A stretch of 20,640 bases of DNA, taken from contig JACPXS010000036.1 in NCBI GenBank assembly GCA_016196415.1, positions 1-20,640 of the forward strand. The letters are read 5' to 3'. This stretch comes from Candidatus Omnitrophota bacterium (GTDB lineage Bacteria; Omnitrophota; Koll11; Aquiviventales; Aquiviventaceae). Both the position numbers and the translations under genes were made by a program. Below the pieces are notes generated by a model. The model was given only the letters and a program-made list of their open reading frames with translations, was not told where the DNA came from and searched no databases. Numbering within the stretch: position 1 is the stretch's first letter; each line of letters opens with the position of its first letter. Shown here one piece after another: positions 7,703 through 15,123 of this stretch.

Positions 7703-8509
7703 ATGATCGAGCGGCTCAACGCGTCGTTCCTTCAGACCACGGCGATCGCCGGCGCGTGGGCGGTGGAGCTGTTCTGGTACGCCGGCAGCCTCTGCCTGCT
7801 CTTTGCGCAGACGGTCGGCGGGGCCTGCTGCCGGCCCCTTCGTGGCAAGGCGGTGCTGCATGAGTTGTGGAAGGTCGGGGTCCAGTCGTGGTTCATCGTG
7901 GCGGTGTCCTCGCTGTTCATCGGGATGGTGCTGGCGTTCCAGAGCGCGTACCAGATGCAAAAGCTCGCTGCGGAGATCTACATCGCGAGCTTGGTGGCGC
8001 TCTCCGTGGTGCGAGAAATCGGTCCCGTCATTACGGCGCTCATTGTGGCAGGCCGTGTGGGCTCCGCGATCGCCGCGGAACTCGGCACGATGAAGGTCAC
8101 CGAGCAAATCGACGCCCTGATGACGCTGGCGACCGATCCCGTGCGGTTCCTCGTCGTGCCCAGATTCGTCGCCATGCTCCTCGCACTCCCCTTGCTGACC
8201 CTGTGGGCGGATGCCATCGGTATCTTCGGTGGGTTCCTCGTGGGGACGATGAAGTTGAGCATTCTGCCCGGCCTCTACTGGAAGATGACCACCTTGCCGC
8301 TGGCGTTTAAAGATCTGACCTCGGGACTGCTGAAGGCGTTCATCTTCGGCATGATCATCTGTATCGTGAGCTGCTTCGAAGGGTTCCGGACGGAAGGGGG
8401 TGCGGAAGGGGTCGGTCGTTCGACGACGGTGGCGGTCGTGACCTCCTTCATCCTCATCATTGCGGCGGACTGCGTGTGCACCGCGTTGTTCTATTTCGTG
8501 TGGAGATGA
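7703..8509 (+). CDS. mlaE: MlaE-family permease of a phospholipid ABC transporter
   Basis: This inner-membrane permease works with the MlaF ATPase and the MCE protein MlaD to move phospholipids between the inner and outer membranes. From ATG 7703 it has 268 residues, the usual MlaE size. It is strongly hydrophobic, with about five or six membrane segments (for example about 62-80, 105-125, 150-180, 210-225 and 245-265). The family motif AGRVGSAIAAELGTM (116-130) followed by VTEQIDAL forms the coupling region, and EGGAEGVGRSTT (231-242) is also typical. No good ribosome site precedes 7703. An in-frame GTG at 7664 would add 13 poorly conserved residues lying in a palindrome, so 7703 is preferred. 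mlaF follows after about 100 bases. No mlaC, mlaB or mlaA is present in the window. Confidence 0.88.
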   Translation: MIERLNASFLQTTAIAGAWAVELFWYAGSLCLLFAQTVGGACCRPLRGKAVLHELWKVGVQSWFIVAVSSLFIGMVLAFQSAYQMQKLAAEIYIASLVALSVVREIGPVITALIVAGRVGSAIAAELGTMKVTEQIDALMTLATDPVRFLVVPRFVAMLLALPLLTLWADAIGIFGGFLVGTMKLSILPGLYWKMTTLPLAFKDLTSGLLKAFIFGMIICIVSCFEGFRTEGGAEGVGRSTTVAVVTSFILIIAADCVCTALFYFVWR

Positions 8510-8611
8510 AGACCGTTGACGCGTTAGCCAGTTGCGCGTGAGCGCGTTGAGACGAGCCCGGTCCGATCGATCGCGTCCACGCGCCAACACGACACATGCG
8601 AACCGACACCG
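8510..8611. other. mlaE-mlaF spacer with a modest inverted repeat
   Basis: No gene is seen in this 102-base gap. GTTGCGCGTG at 8531-8540 is the inverse of CACGCGCCAAC at 8578-8588 apart from one extra base, giving a possible stem with a loop of about 37 bases. A TTGACG hexamer occurs at 8516-8521, but no -10 box follows at normal spacing. Confidence 0.35.
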
Positions 8612-9415
8612 ATGATTGAAATCCAGGAGCTCTCCAAGTCGTTTGAGACCCACAAGGTGCTCGATCGCGTCACCCTCACGATCAAGACCGGGGAGACGAT
8701 GGTGATCATCGGGCGCTCCGGTTGCGGGAAATCGGTGCTGCTGAAGCACATGATCGGGCTGATCAAACCCGATGAGGGGCGGGTGTTGATCGACCAAGCG
8801 GACATCACGCAGCTCTCCGGCCGCGCGCTGGATGAGATTCGCCTGAAATTCGGTATGCTCTTTCAAGGCGCTGCGCTGTTTGATTCGATGACCGTCGCCG
8901 AGAATGTCGGGTTCCCGCTGCGTGAGCATTCGACCATGTCTCGGGAGGCCATTGGCCAGCGCGTCCACGAATGCCTGCAACTGGTGGGGCTGGAGGGCGT
9001 GGAAGAGCTCTCTCCCTCGGAGCTTTCCGGCGGGATGCGAAAACGCGTGGGGTTGGCTCGGGCGCTCGCCATGAGCCCGGAGATCGTCCTCTACGACGAG
9101 CCGACGACCGGCATTGATCCGATCATGGGGGACATCATCAACGATCTCATCGTGGCGCTGCGGGATCGCTTGAAGGTGACCTCCGTGGTGGTGACCCACG
9201 ACATGCGCAGCGCCTACAAAGTGGCAGATCGGATCGCCATGCTCTACAATGGAGGCCTTATTGGAGTCGGCAGCCCTGAGGAACTTCGACACTCAGCCAA
9301 CCCGATCGTCCAGCAGTTCATCAAGGGGGAGGCGGTCGGGCCCATCAAGGAGGGGTTGCCGGATCGCCGCGTACTCTCCGGCTGGTCGCCACACAGCCGA
9401 GCCGGGCTGAGGTAA
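8612..9415 (+). CDS. mlaF: MlaF-type ATPase of phospholipid transporter
   Basis: This cytoplasmic ATPase partners MlaE. It has 267 residues. Motifs are Walker A GRSGCGKS (34-41), Q-loop FQGAALFDSMTV (84-95), where GAALFDS is characteristic of MlaF, signature LSGGMRKR (138-145), Walker B VLYDEP (159-164) with TTGIDP after it, and H-loop histidine H196. The C-terminal tail contains the helix with PIVQQFIKG (231-239) seen in MlaF, then about 25 residues rich in Arg and Ser that look less conserved. The ATG at 8612 is the only sensible start, and no clear ribosome site precedes it. The gap to mlaD (120 bases) is filled by a heptamer-periodic inverted repeat. Confidence 0.92.
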   Translation: MIEIQELSKSFETHKVLDRVTLTIKTGETMVIIGRSGCGKSVLLKHMIGLIKPDEGRVLIDQADITQLSGRALDEIRLKFGMLFQGAALFDSMTVAENVGFPLREHSTMSREAIGQRVHECLQLVGLEGVEELSPSELSGGMRKRVGLARALAMSPEIVLYDEPTTGIDPIMGDIINDLIVALRDRLKVTSVVVTHDMRSAYKVADRIAMLYNGGLIGVGSPEELRHSANPIVQQFIKGEAVGPIKEGLPDRRVLSGWSPHSRAGLR

Positions 9416-9438
9416 CCACATCATCATGGAAACGGCAT

Positions 9439-9525
9439 GGGTGCGTCAGGGGGAATGCGTCATGCGGACGGGGAGGGGTTTCACATTCCGCATCCCACAT
9501 GACGCATTCCACGGCCACGCGCGTG
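9439..9525. repeat. Inverted pair of 7-base-period arrays, mlaF-mlaD
   Basis: Two arrays face each other about position 9481. The perfect arms are 9452-9464 and 9498-9510 (GGAATGCGTCATG and its complement). Read in 7-base steps, the right half shows units starting at 9484, 9491, 9498 and 9505 that all begin with CAT and centre on CATTCCG. The left half shows units at 9439, 9446, 9453 and 9460 on the complementary pattern. CATTCCG is the same heptamer as the array at 20098-20118. Confidence 0.75.
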
Positions 9526-9535
9526 GGGAGCGGTG

Positions 9536-10312
9536 ATGGCGCAGCGGTGGACGTTAGAGATTAAAGTCGGAGCGTTTATCGTCTCGGGCCTCGCCTTGCT
9601 CGTCATTTTTATCTTTGCGATCGGCGATCTCTCCACGACGTTCCAGCCCGGCTATCGGCTTCGGGTGGTGTTTGACTCCGCCAACGGGATTACCGATGGC
9701 TCCCCGGTCCAATATGCCGGGGTGGAGGTCGGGAAGGTGCAAGAGATCAAGATCGTCTACTCCAAACAAGAAGGGCCCAAGGTGCAGCTGAGTATTCGGC
9801 TGCCCTCAAGCGTGATGGTGCGGGCCGATGATGAGGCCTCGATCAGCACCTTTGGCCTGTTAGGAGAGAAATACCTTGAGATCAGCCCCGGCCCGGGGCA
9901 GGGCCCCATGTTGGAACCGGACGGGCAGCTCGTCGGCAAGCCGCCGGTCTCCACCGAACGCATCATCGAACGCTCCAACGAAGTCCTCAATGAGTTTAAG
10001 CAAACCCTCCAAGGCCTCAATAGCCTCGTCGGGGATCCGGAGGCGCGCATTTACCTCAAGGAGGCGGTGCAGGAGGCCCGAGACGCGACGCGACACTGGA
10101 AGGCGCTTGGCGAGCGGCTCAATGTGGCGATGATGTACACCGAGTCGGGACAAGGGAGCTTGGGCAAAATCTTGTTTGACGACGAGCTCTATCAGCGCAT
10201 GGTGTCATTCGTCGATGACCTCCGGGCCCACCCCTGGAAACTCCTGGTGAAACCGAAGGATCAGAAGTCAGATGTCAGCCGTCAGAAGTCGGGTGAGAGC
10301 GGGCCACGGTGA
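9536..10312 (+). CDS. mlaD: MlaD-type MCE-domain phospholipid transport protein
   Basis: This is the substrate-binding MCE subunit. It is anchored in the inner membrane and forms a ring in the periplasm that conducts lipid between membranes. It has 258 residues: one membrane helix (11-29), the MCE domain (about 38-118, containing FDSANGITDGSPVQYAGVEV), then a helical tail of about 120 residues. The ATG at 9536 is preferred over GTG 9533 because GGGGAG (9525-9530) sits five bases upstream. The last dozen or so codons (from 10261) lie in a 7-base repeat, so the residues KSDVSRQKSG are repeat-derived and probably not functional. It follows mlaE-mlaF and completes the minimal transporter core. 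Confidence 0.9.
   Translation: MAQRWTLEIKVGAFIVSGLALLVIFIFAIGDLSTTFQPGYRLRVVFDSANGITDGSPVQYAGVEVGKVQEIKIVYSKQEGPKVQLSIRLPSSVMVRADDEASISTFGLLGEKYLEISPGPGQGPMLEPDGQLVGKPPVSTERIIERSNEVLNEFKQTLQGLNSLVGDPEARIYLKEAVQEARDATRHWKALGERLNVAMMYTESGQGSLGKILFDDELYQRMVSFVDDLRAHPWKLLVKPKDQKSDVSRQKSGESGPR
10261..10288. repeat. Heptamer array at the 3' end of mlaD
   Basis: Four consecutive 7-base units start at 10261, 10268, 10275 and 10282, with consensus TCAGAAG. The first and last are exact; the second and third differ at two positions each. The array lies inside the mlaD reading frame just before its stop codon. Confidence 0.8.
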
Positions 10313-10469
10313 GGGAAGCGCGCCAGCCGGTTGGTGGTTGCGGATCCTGCGACTGACCTCTCCCGCGACCCCTCGACGCCCACACTGAGTTCCCCGGGCA
10401 TGCTCGGGGGCATCGACTTCCCGGCTGCGGGGTTCTGCCCGCGGTCCCCTGAGCGCATCAGCCACGCGC
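10313..10469. other. mlaD-radA spacer
   Basis: This 157-base gap has no gene. A near-palindrome of 18 bases, CCCCGGGCATGCTCGGGG, lies at 10392-10409 with one mismatched pair. No promoter or terminator is convincing, and radA has no evident ribosome site. Confidence 0.35.
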
Positions 10470-11831
10470 ATGCCGAAACTGACAACCCTTTATTGCTGTC
10501 AACAGTGCGGCCATCAGTCCATTAAATGGGGCGGCCGCTGCCCTGGCTGCGGGCTCTGGAATACCCTGGTCGAAGAGATCATCGAACGAAGCCCAGCGAC
10601 GCCGACTGCATCGAGGGAATCGGCCAAGCCGACCCTGCTCTCCGAGGTGTCGCTGGAAGACGCAGGACGGGTGCGAACCGGCTTAGGAGAATTTGATCGG
10701 GTGTTGGGGGGCGGGATCGTGCCCGCGTCCATCACGCTGGTCGGCGGAGAGCCCGGAATCGGGAAATCAACCCTACTGCTGAGTGTGGCCGGCTCGTTAG
10801 CGGCGGCGCATCAGACCGTGCTCTACGTCAGCGGCGAGGAGTCGCTGCGCCAGACCAAGTTGCGCGCCACCCGCCTTGGGCTCAGCGCCGCCCCGATCCA
10901 TTTGGCGTCGCAGACGCGCCTGGAAGCCGTCATCGAAATGATTCGGCAGCTCTCGCCTCAGGCGGTCATCATTGATTCCATCCAGGTGATGGAGATGGAT
11001 GCGCTGAATTCCGCGCCGGGCTCCATCGGACAGGTGCGCGCGTGCGCCCACGAACTGGTGCGCCTGGTGAAGGCCAGTCGCAGGGCGGCGCTGTTTTTGG
11101 TCGGGCATGTCACGAAGGAAGGATTTCTCGCTGGGCCAAAGGTCTTGGAGCATCTGGTCGACACCGTCCTCTACTTCGAGGGTGAGCCGACGAGTGGCTT
11201 TCGCGTCTTGCGCTCCACGAAGAACCGGTTCGGCGCGACCTATGAGCTCGGGGTGTTCCACATGACCGCCGAAGGGTTGGTCGAAGTCGCCAACCCCTCG
11301 GAGCTTTTCCTGAGCGATCGCGCGGAGGCTGTACCGGGATGCATGGTGACGGTCAGCGTGGAAGGCAGCCGGCCGTTGCTGGTCGAGGTGCAGGCGCTGA
11401 CGAGTCCCTGTGGGATGGGGCTGCCGCGCCGCCGAACCACCGGCGTCGACTTCAACCGGCTCTCCATGCTGCTGGCGGTGTTGGAGCGGCGCGTGGGACT
11501 CCATCAGCTGACGCAGCAAGATGTCTTTGTGTCTTCCCTCGGCGGCGTGCGGTTGTTGGAACCGGCCGCTGATTTGGGGATTGCCGTGGCGATTGCCTCG
11601 AGCGTGAAGGAGCGGCCCACCCAGCGAAAAGACTTCGCCATTGGCGAGGTCGGGCTCACCGGGGAAGTTCGCCCCGTGACGAACGTCTCACAACGGATCC
11701 ATGAAGCGAAGCGCGTGGGGTTCCAGCGGTGTTTTGTCGCGGCGTCGCGAGGAGGCGTGAACGCTGTCGAGGGCATTGAGATCGTACCGGTCCGGCACGT
11801 CAGAGAGGCGATCGCTCAGGCGCTTGAGTAA
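10470..11831 (+). CDS. radA: RadA/Sms DNA repair ATPase
   Basis: RadA is a RecA-like, DnaB-like motor that helps branch migration and processing of recombination intermediates. It has 453 residues, normal for the family. A zinc finger uses C10, C13, C24 and C27. The RecA-like domain has Walker A GEPGIGKS (93-100), Walker B VIIDS (166-170) and the RadA hallmark KNRFG (251-255). The C-terminal Lon-like domain (about 290-453) includes the PRRRTTGVDFNR segment (residues around 320-331). In Bacillota radA lies directly downstream of the clpC operon; here three mla genes are in between. The next gene, a YacL-type protein, is also a classic radA neighbour. Confidence 0.96.
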   Translation: MPKLTTLYCCQQCGHQSIKWGGRCPGCGLWNTLVEEIIERSPATPTASRESAKPTLLSEVSLEDAGRVRTGLGEFDRVLGGGIVPASITLVGGEPGIGKSTLLLSVAGSLAAAHQTVLYVSGEESLRQTKLRATRLGLSAAPIHLASQTRLEAVIEMIRQLSPQAVIIDSIQVMEMDALNSAPGSIGQVRACAHELVRLVKASRRAALFLVGHVTKEGFLAGPKVLEHLVDTVLYFEGEPTSGFRVLRSTKNRFGATYELGVFHMTAEGLVEVANPSELFLSDRAEAVPGCMVTVSVEGSRPLLVEVQALTSPCGMGLPRRRTTGVDFNRLSMLLAVLERRVGLHQLTQQDVFVSSLGGVRLLEPAADLGIAVAIASSVKERPTQRKDFAIGEVGLTGEVRPVTNVSQRIHEAKRVGFQRCFVAASRGGVNAVEGIEIVPVRHVREAIAQALE

Positions 11832-11858
11832 TCCCGCGAGCGCGTAGGAGAAACCATC

Positions 11859-12872
11859 ATGGACCTCCGATTTGTCCGAGTCGGGTTCCTCGTCATTAGC
11901 GCGCTGCTGGGTTCCCAGGTCATCGGCCCGGCAGCCGATTGGCCGTTTTGGCTCCGCACCCTCTTGGGAGCGGGGGCGGGCGCCCTCTTAGTGATCCTCG
12001 AGGCCGTCATCCATCGAATCGGCCGGGTGTCTGTTCGGGGATTCTCGGCCGCGGTCTTCGGGCTACTGTTTGGTTTGATCATGGCGAAGCTGGTTTCGGA
12101 TGCGATTGCGCTCATCCCCCTTGATCCCGGGACGGTGGCGATTATCCGCGTGTCGCTCACCTGGGCGTTCTGCTATTTGGGGATGACGATGGCGCTGCGG
12201 GGTCGTGATGAATTCAGCGTCATCATTCCGTACGTCCGCCTCTCCCGGCATGATCGCGGAGAAGAGGCCTACTTGGTGGATACGAGCTCGATCATCGACG
12301 GCCGGTTGCTCGATCTGTGCAAGACGCGGTTTGTCGAGGGCCGGCTGGTCGTCCCGCGCTTTGTCCTGAAGGAACTCCAGGCGGTCGCTGACAGCGCCGA
12401 TCCCATCAAACGAGGCCGGGGGAGGCGAGGCCTGGAAGTCCTCAACCAATTGCGGCAACTCACCACCATTGATGTGCGAATCCACGAGGAAGATCTGCCG
12501 GGGATTGCCGAGACCGATGCCAAACTGGTCAAGCTCGCCCAAATGTTGGGGACCCGGGTCATCACCAACGACTACAACCTCAACAAGGTCGCGGAGCTCC
12601 AAGAGGTGAGCGTCTTGAACGTGAACGAGCTGGCTCAAGCGCTTCGGCCGATCGTCTTGCCTGGGGAGACGCTCGAGGTGAAGCCCATCAAGGAGGGCAA
12701 GGAACACCATCAAGCGGTCGCCTATCTTGAGGATGGGACAATGGTGGTTGTTGAAAACGGGCGCCCGCTCATTGGACAGACCATCAGGGGATTGGTGACC
12801 AGCGTCCTGCAAACCTCGGCGGGGCGGATGGTGTTCGTGCGAGCCGAAGGCGCGCCGCCCGTCAAACGCTAG
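11859..12872 (+). CDS. Membrane-anchored PIN/TRAM protein, YacL family
   Basis: The first 115 residues contain about four membrane helices (about 7-24, 32-52, 62-82 and 93-112). They are followed by a PIN nuclease-like domain (about 137-260) and a TRAM domain (about 265-330). Likely PIN metal-binding acids are D141 (VDTSSIIDGR), E172, D220 and D238 (TNDYN). The TRAM domain suggests RNA binding, so the protein is probably a membrane-tethered ribonuclease, although its substrate is not established. The family is known from B. subtilis YacL, encoded after radA and disA; here disA is missing. AGGAG at 11846-11850 is a good ribosome site. It has 337 residues, slightly shorter than YacL. Confidence 0.9.
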   Translation: MDLRFVRVGFLVISALLGSQVIGPAADWPFWLRTLLGAGAGALLVILEAVIHRIGRVSVRGFSAAVFGLLFGLIMAKLVSDAIALIPLDPGTVAIIRVSLTWAFCYLGMTMALRGRDEFSVIIPYVRLSRHDRGEEAYLVDTSSIIDGRLLDLCKTRFVEGRLVVPRFVLKELQAVADSADPIKRGRGRRGLEVLNQLRQLTTIDVRIHEEDLPGIAETDAKLVKLAQMLGTRVITNDYNLNKVAELQEVSVLNVNELAQALRPIVLPGETLEVKPIKEGKEHHQAVAYLEDGTMVVVENGRPLIGQTIRGLVTSVLQTSAGRMVFVRAEGAPPVKR

Positions 12873-12881
12873 TGGAGCCCC

Positions 12882-13059
12882 ATCCCTCGGCCTTTGGCCT
12901 TGGGATCCTGGCCGAGCGATCCCGAGCGAACGCGAAGGACGGGCGAAACAAGAAGTGCCACGGACTTCCCTCCACGCGGCTCGGGACCCTCTCGACCGAC
13001 GAAGGACCCTGAGCGTCCTTCGACGGGCTCAGGAGGCTCATCCTGAGGCCCTCGAAGGA
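12882..13059. repeat. Cluster of REP-like palindromes before ispD
   Basis: Three stems are visible. (1) 12882-12892 with 12896-12906, 11 bases, two mismatches, loop TTT. (2) 13000-13007 with 13015-13022, GAAGGAC type, perfect over 8 bases. (3) 13017-13034 with 13041-13058, 18 bases with two mismatches, loop GGCTCA. Stems 2 and 3 overlap and are mutually exclusive. The motif CCTTCGACGGGCTCAGGA resembles intergenic repeats I recall from many metagenomic genomes. The 258-base gap holds no gene. Confidence 0.75.
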
Positions 13060-13130
13060 TGAGCGGAGTCGAAGGGCTGCCCGTGAGGCTCCACACGGAT
13101 GGCTCCAACATCGTATGAGCGACGCGGCTG

Positions 13131-13913
13131 ATGATGAATGTGGCGGCGATTATTCCAGCGGCGGGATCAGGCAGGCGGATCGGCGGGACGATCAGCAAGC
13201 TGTTCCTTCCCCTCAATGGCCGACCGCTCCTGGCGCATACGCTGACGGCGTTGCAACGCAGCCCATCGATCCGCTGGATCGTGCTGGCGATCCGCGCCGT
13301 CGATCGAGCGCGCATGGAGGCCTTGCTTCACCGGTGGAAGATCACCAAAGCGCTGCCGCCGTGCCTTGGGGGTGGTTCACGAGCCGAGTCGGTGGCTCGA
13401 GGCGTTGCCATGGTCCCTCCGGCGGCGCGGTGGGTATTGGTCCATGACGGGGCGCGGCCGTGTGCCACGCAGGCCCTTATCGCGCGATCGGTTCGTGCGG
13501 CAAGACGCCATGGAGCGGTCGCGTGCGGATTGCCCGCGGCCCTGACCGTGAAAGCGGTGGATGAGCGACGCCACGTGCGGCTGACGCTGGACCGCGACCA
13601 GCTCTGGTTCGCGCAAACCCCCCAGGTGTTCCGGCGGGACTGGTTCGCGCAAGCGCTCGCCCGGGCCGGAGACCGACTAGCGCACTATCCGGATGACGCA
13701 GCCCTCGTCGAGGCCGCGGGGTTTCCGGTGGCGATGGTCGCGGGTGACCCGGCCAATCTCAAAGTCACGACGAAAGAGGATTTGTTGCTGGCGGAAGCGA
13801 TCCTTGCTTCTTGGGACCCCCGCCAAGTCAAAAGGCAAAAGGAAAAAAGCCACACCACAATTCAAAAGTCAAAAGCGAGTCGAGCGCTTCTTGTGGGAGC
13901 ATTTCAGTTTTAA
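13131..13913 (+). CDS. ispD: IspD, 4-diphosphocytidyl-methylerythritol synthase
   Basis: IspD transfers CMP from CTP to methylerythritol 4-phosphate in the MEP pathway to isoprenoids. Motifs: PAAGSGRR (9-16) with K23 for CTP binding, GGSRAESV (81-88), VHDGARP (104-110), and the C-terminal GDPANLKVTTKEDLLLAE (205-222). The catalytic core ends near residue 228. The remaining 30 or so residues (from about 13815) are encoded by an A-rich 7-base repeat and its loop, and look like an acquired tail rich in Lys, Gln and Ser; typical bacterial IspD proteins end near 230. ATG codons at 13131 and 13134 are both possible. ispF follows immediately, as in many bacteria, and some species fuse the two. Confidence 0.92.
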   Translation: MMNVAAIIPAAGSGRRIGGTISKLFLPLNGRPLLAHTLTALQRSPSIRWIVLAIRAVDRARMEALLHRWKITKALPPCLGGGSRAESVARGVAMVPPAARWVLVHDGARPCATQALIARSVRAARRHGAVACGLPAALTVKAVDERRHVRLTLDRDQLWFAQTPQVFRRDWFAQALARAGDRLAHYPDDAALVEAAGFPVAMVAGDPANLKVTTKEDLLLAEAILASWDPRQVKRQKEKSHTTIQKSKASRALLVGAFQF

Positions 13914-13952
13914 ATTTCCTTGTGGTGTTGCCTTGTTCGTTTTGAATTTTAC
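13827..13952. repeat. Inverted pair of A-rich heptamer arrays, ispD-ispF
   Basis: The left array is seven 7-base units from 13827 to 13875 (first unit GTCAAAA, last two both TCAAAAG). The right array is seven units from 13904 to 13952 on the opposite strand. They are symmetric about 13890 and separated by a 28-base loop. The best pairing is GCCACACCACAA (13849-13860) with 13920-13931, 11 of 12 bases. The ispD stop codon (13911-13913) lies inside the right array, and ispF starts 14 bases after it. Confidence 0.8.
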
Positions 13953-13965
13953 CTTCGGTGACGCG

Positions 13966-14373
13966 ATGCGGGTTGGGAGTGGATACGACGTCCATCGGTT
14001 CAAGGGACGCCACCCGTTGAAACTCGGCGGCGTGACGGTTCCCTCGGCGAGAGGGTTGGCCGGCCACTCGGATGCGGATGTGCTGCTCCACGCTGTGGCG
14101 GACGCCATCCTGGGCGCTGTCGGCGCGCCGGATTTGGGGGAGCAGTTCCCGCCGAGTGATCCGCGCTGGCGCGGCGCGGACAGCCGGGTGTTTGTGCGGC
14201 GCGCGCTCTTGCTGGCGCGGCGCAAGGGCTGGACAGTCGGGAATGTGGACGCGACCGTCGTCGCCGATGCGCCGAAGCTGGCCGGCCACAAGGCGCGGAT
14301 GTCGCAGGCGATTAGCAAGCTGCTGGATGTGGAGCCGGAGCGCGTGTCGGTCAAGGCGAGCGTCAAGCGATGA
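13966..14373 (+). CDS. ispF: IspF, MECDP synthase, C-terminally truncated
   Basis: IspF cyclises CDP-methylerythritol 2-phosphate to MECDP in the MEP pathway. The first 127 residues match well: GSGYDVHRF (metal-binding D and H), [20 protein letters not shown] (metal-binding His in GHSDAD), [11 protein letters not shown] and the PKLAGH region. The protein then ends as VSVKASVKR at 135 residues. Family members continue here with a block of the form K-A-T-T-T-E-x-L-G-F-T-G-R and end near 157-160. About 25 residues, including the Thr and Glu that bind the cytidine diphosphate, are missing. The frame closes at the TGA overlapping the cysE start (ATGA at 14370). The enzyme may be inactive, or the shortening may reflect a sequence error or misassembly. 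ATG 13966 is chosen because family proteins begin with MR-(I/V)-G. Confidence 0.85.
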   Translation: MRVGSGYDVHRFKGRHPLKLGGVTVPSARGLAGHSDADVLLHAVADAILGAVGAPDLGEQFPPSDPRWRGADSRVFVRRALLLARRKGWTVGNVDATVVADAPKLAGHKARMSQAISKLLDVEPERVSVKASVKR

Positions 14374-15065
14374 ACTGGCTGGCGGTCGTCCTCGTCCTGC
14401 TCGGGCTGGCGCTGCTCATCCGCGCCGCCTTCGCCGCGGAGATCAAGGCGTGCTTCGAGCGCGACCCGGCGGCCCGCAATCTCCCCGAAGTCCTGCTGAC
14501 CTATTCCGGGCTGCACGCGCTCATCGTCTACCGGGTGGCCCACGTGCTCGACCGGCTGGGTCTGCCCATCCTGCCGCGGCTCCTCATGACGGCGGCGCGG
14601 TGGCTCACCGGCATCGAGATCCATCCCTCGGCGGCGATCGGCCGCGGCCTCTTCATCGACCATGGCATGGGGGTGGTGATCGGCGAGACCGCCGTCATCG
14701 GCGACAACGTAACCATCTTCCAGGGCGTGACGCTCGGCGGCACCGGCAAGGAGCGGGGCAAGCGCCACCCGACGATCGGCAACCACGTCGTCATCGGCAC
14801 CGGCGCGAAGGTGCTGGGCAATATTACCGTCGGCAACCACTCGATGATCGGGGCCAACGCCGTCGTCGTCCGCGACGTGCCCGAATACTCCACCGTCGTC
14901 GGCGTGCCCGGCCGGATCGCGCGGACGAAGGACCGCCACTTCCAGGGTATCAACCTCGACCACACCCACCTGCCGGACCCACTGGCCGAGCGCCTCGAGA
15001 CGCTCCAGCACGAGATCGATGCGCTCGAACGGCATCTCAAAGAGCACCGCAAGTCGCAGTCCTGA
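14370..15065 (+). CDS. cysE: Serine O-acetyltransferase with N-terminal membrane helix
   Basis: CysE acetylates serine with acetyl-CoA to give O-acetylserine, the precursor of cysteine. It has 231 residues. The core shows the DPAARN and [14 protein letters not shown] segments, then left-handed beta-helix hexapeptides: [18 protein letters not shown] (about 81-98), [23 protein letters not shown] (about 102-124) and GKRHPTIG (130-137). The expected catalytic H and D of the IDHG motif are present. Unusually, residues 3-20 form a hydrophobic helix before the core, suggesting membrane attachment. A short helical tail (about 205-231) follows. It overlaps ispF by four bases. In Bacillota gltX would lie between ispF and cysE. 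The upstream genes are cut short at this junction, so cysE may mark a recombination boundary. Confidence 0.9.
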   Translation: MNWLAVVLVLLGLALLIRAAFAAEIKACFERDPAARNLPEVLLTYSGLHALIVYRVAHVLDRLGLPILPRLLMTAARWLTGIEIHPSAAIGRGLFIDHGMGVVIGETAVIGDNVTIFQGVTLGGTGKERGKRHPTIGNHVVIGTGAKVLGNITVGNHSMIGANAVVVRDVPEYSTVVGVPGRIARTKDRHFQGINLDHTHLPDPLAERLETLQHEIDALERHLKEHRKSQS

Positions 15066-15067
15066 TG

Positions 15068-15122
15068 GGGTCAGACCCCAATCGTGAAACGTGCCAACTT
15101 CTGAGCCTGGGGTCTGACCCCC
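15068..15122. repeat. Paired GGGGTC-GACCCC inverted repeats before cysS
   Basis: GGGGTCAGACCCC at 15068-15080 and its exact complement at 15110-15122 face each other across 29 bases. Each copy is also nearly palindromic itself. The pair starts three bases after the cysE stop and ends one base before the cysS ATG, leaving no room for a ribosome site. Similar GGGGTC-GACCCC motifs are, from memory, frequent next to IS200/REP-type transposases in environmental genomes. Confidence 0.85.
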
Positions 15123-15123
15123 G

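Noticed and set aside
1498..8521. TTGACG hexamers at 1498, 7651 and 8516 as further promoters
   Set aside because: None has a -10 like sequence at 16-18 bases downstream, and the one at 1498 is too close to the lolD start.
8578..8588. mlaE-mlaF inverted repeat as a terminator
   Set aside because: Short, with a bulge and a loop of about 37 bases and no T-run; the genes probably act as one transporter unit.
7577..9292. 571-codon minus-strand frame opposite mlaE and mlaF
   Set aside because: Antisense shadow of two clear transporter genes, with Arg/His/Glu-rich sequence and no domain.
13693..13965. Longer ispF frame starting at 13693
   Set aside because: The upstream part overlaps ispD in another frame and the repeat island; homology begins at 13966.
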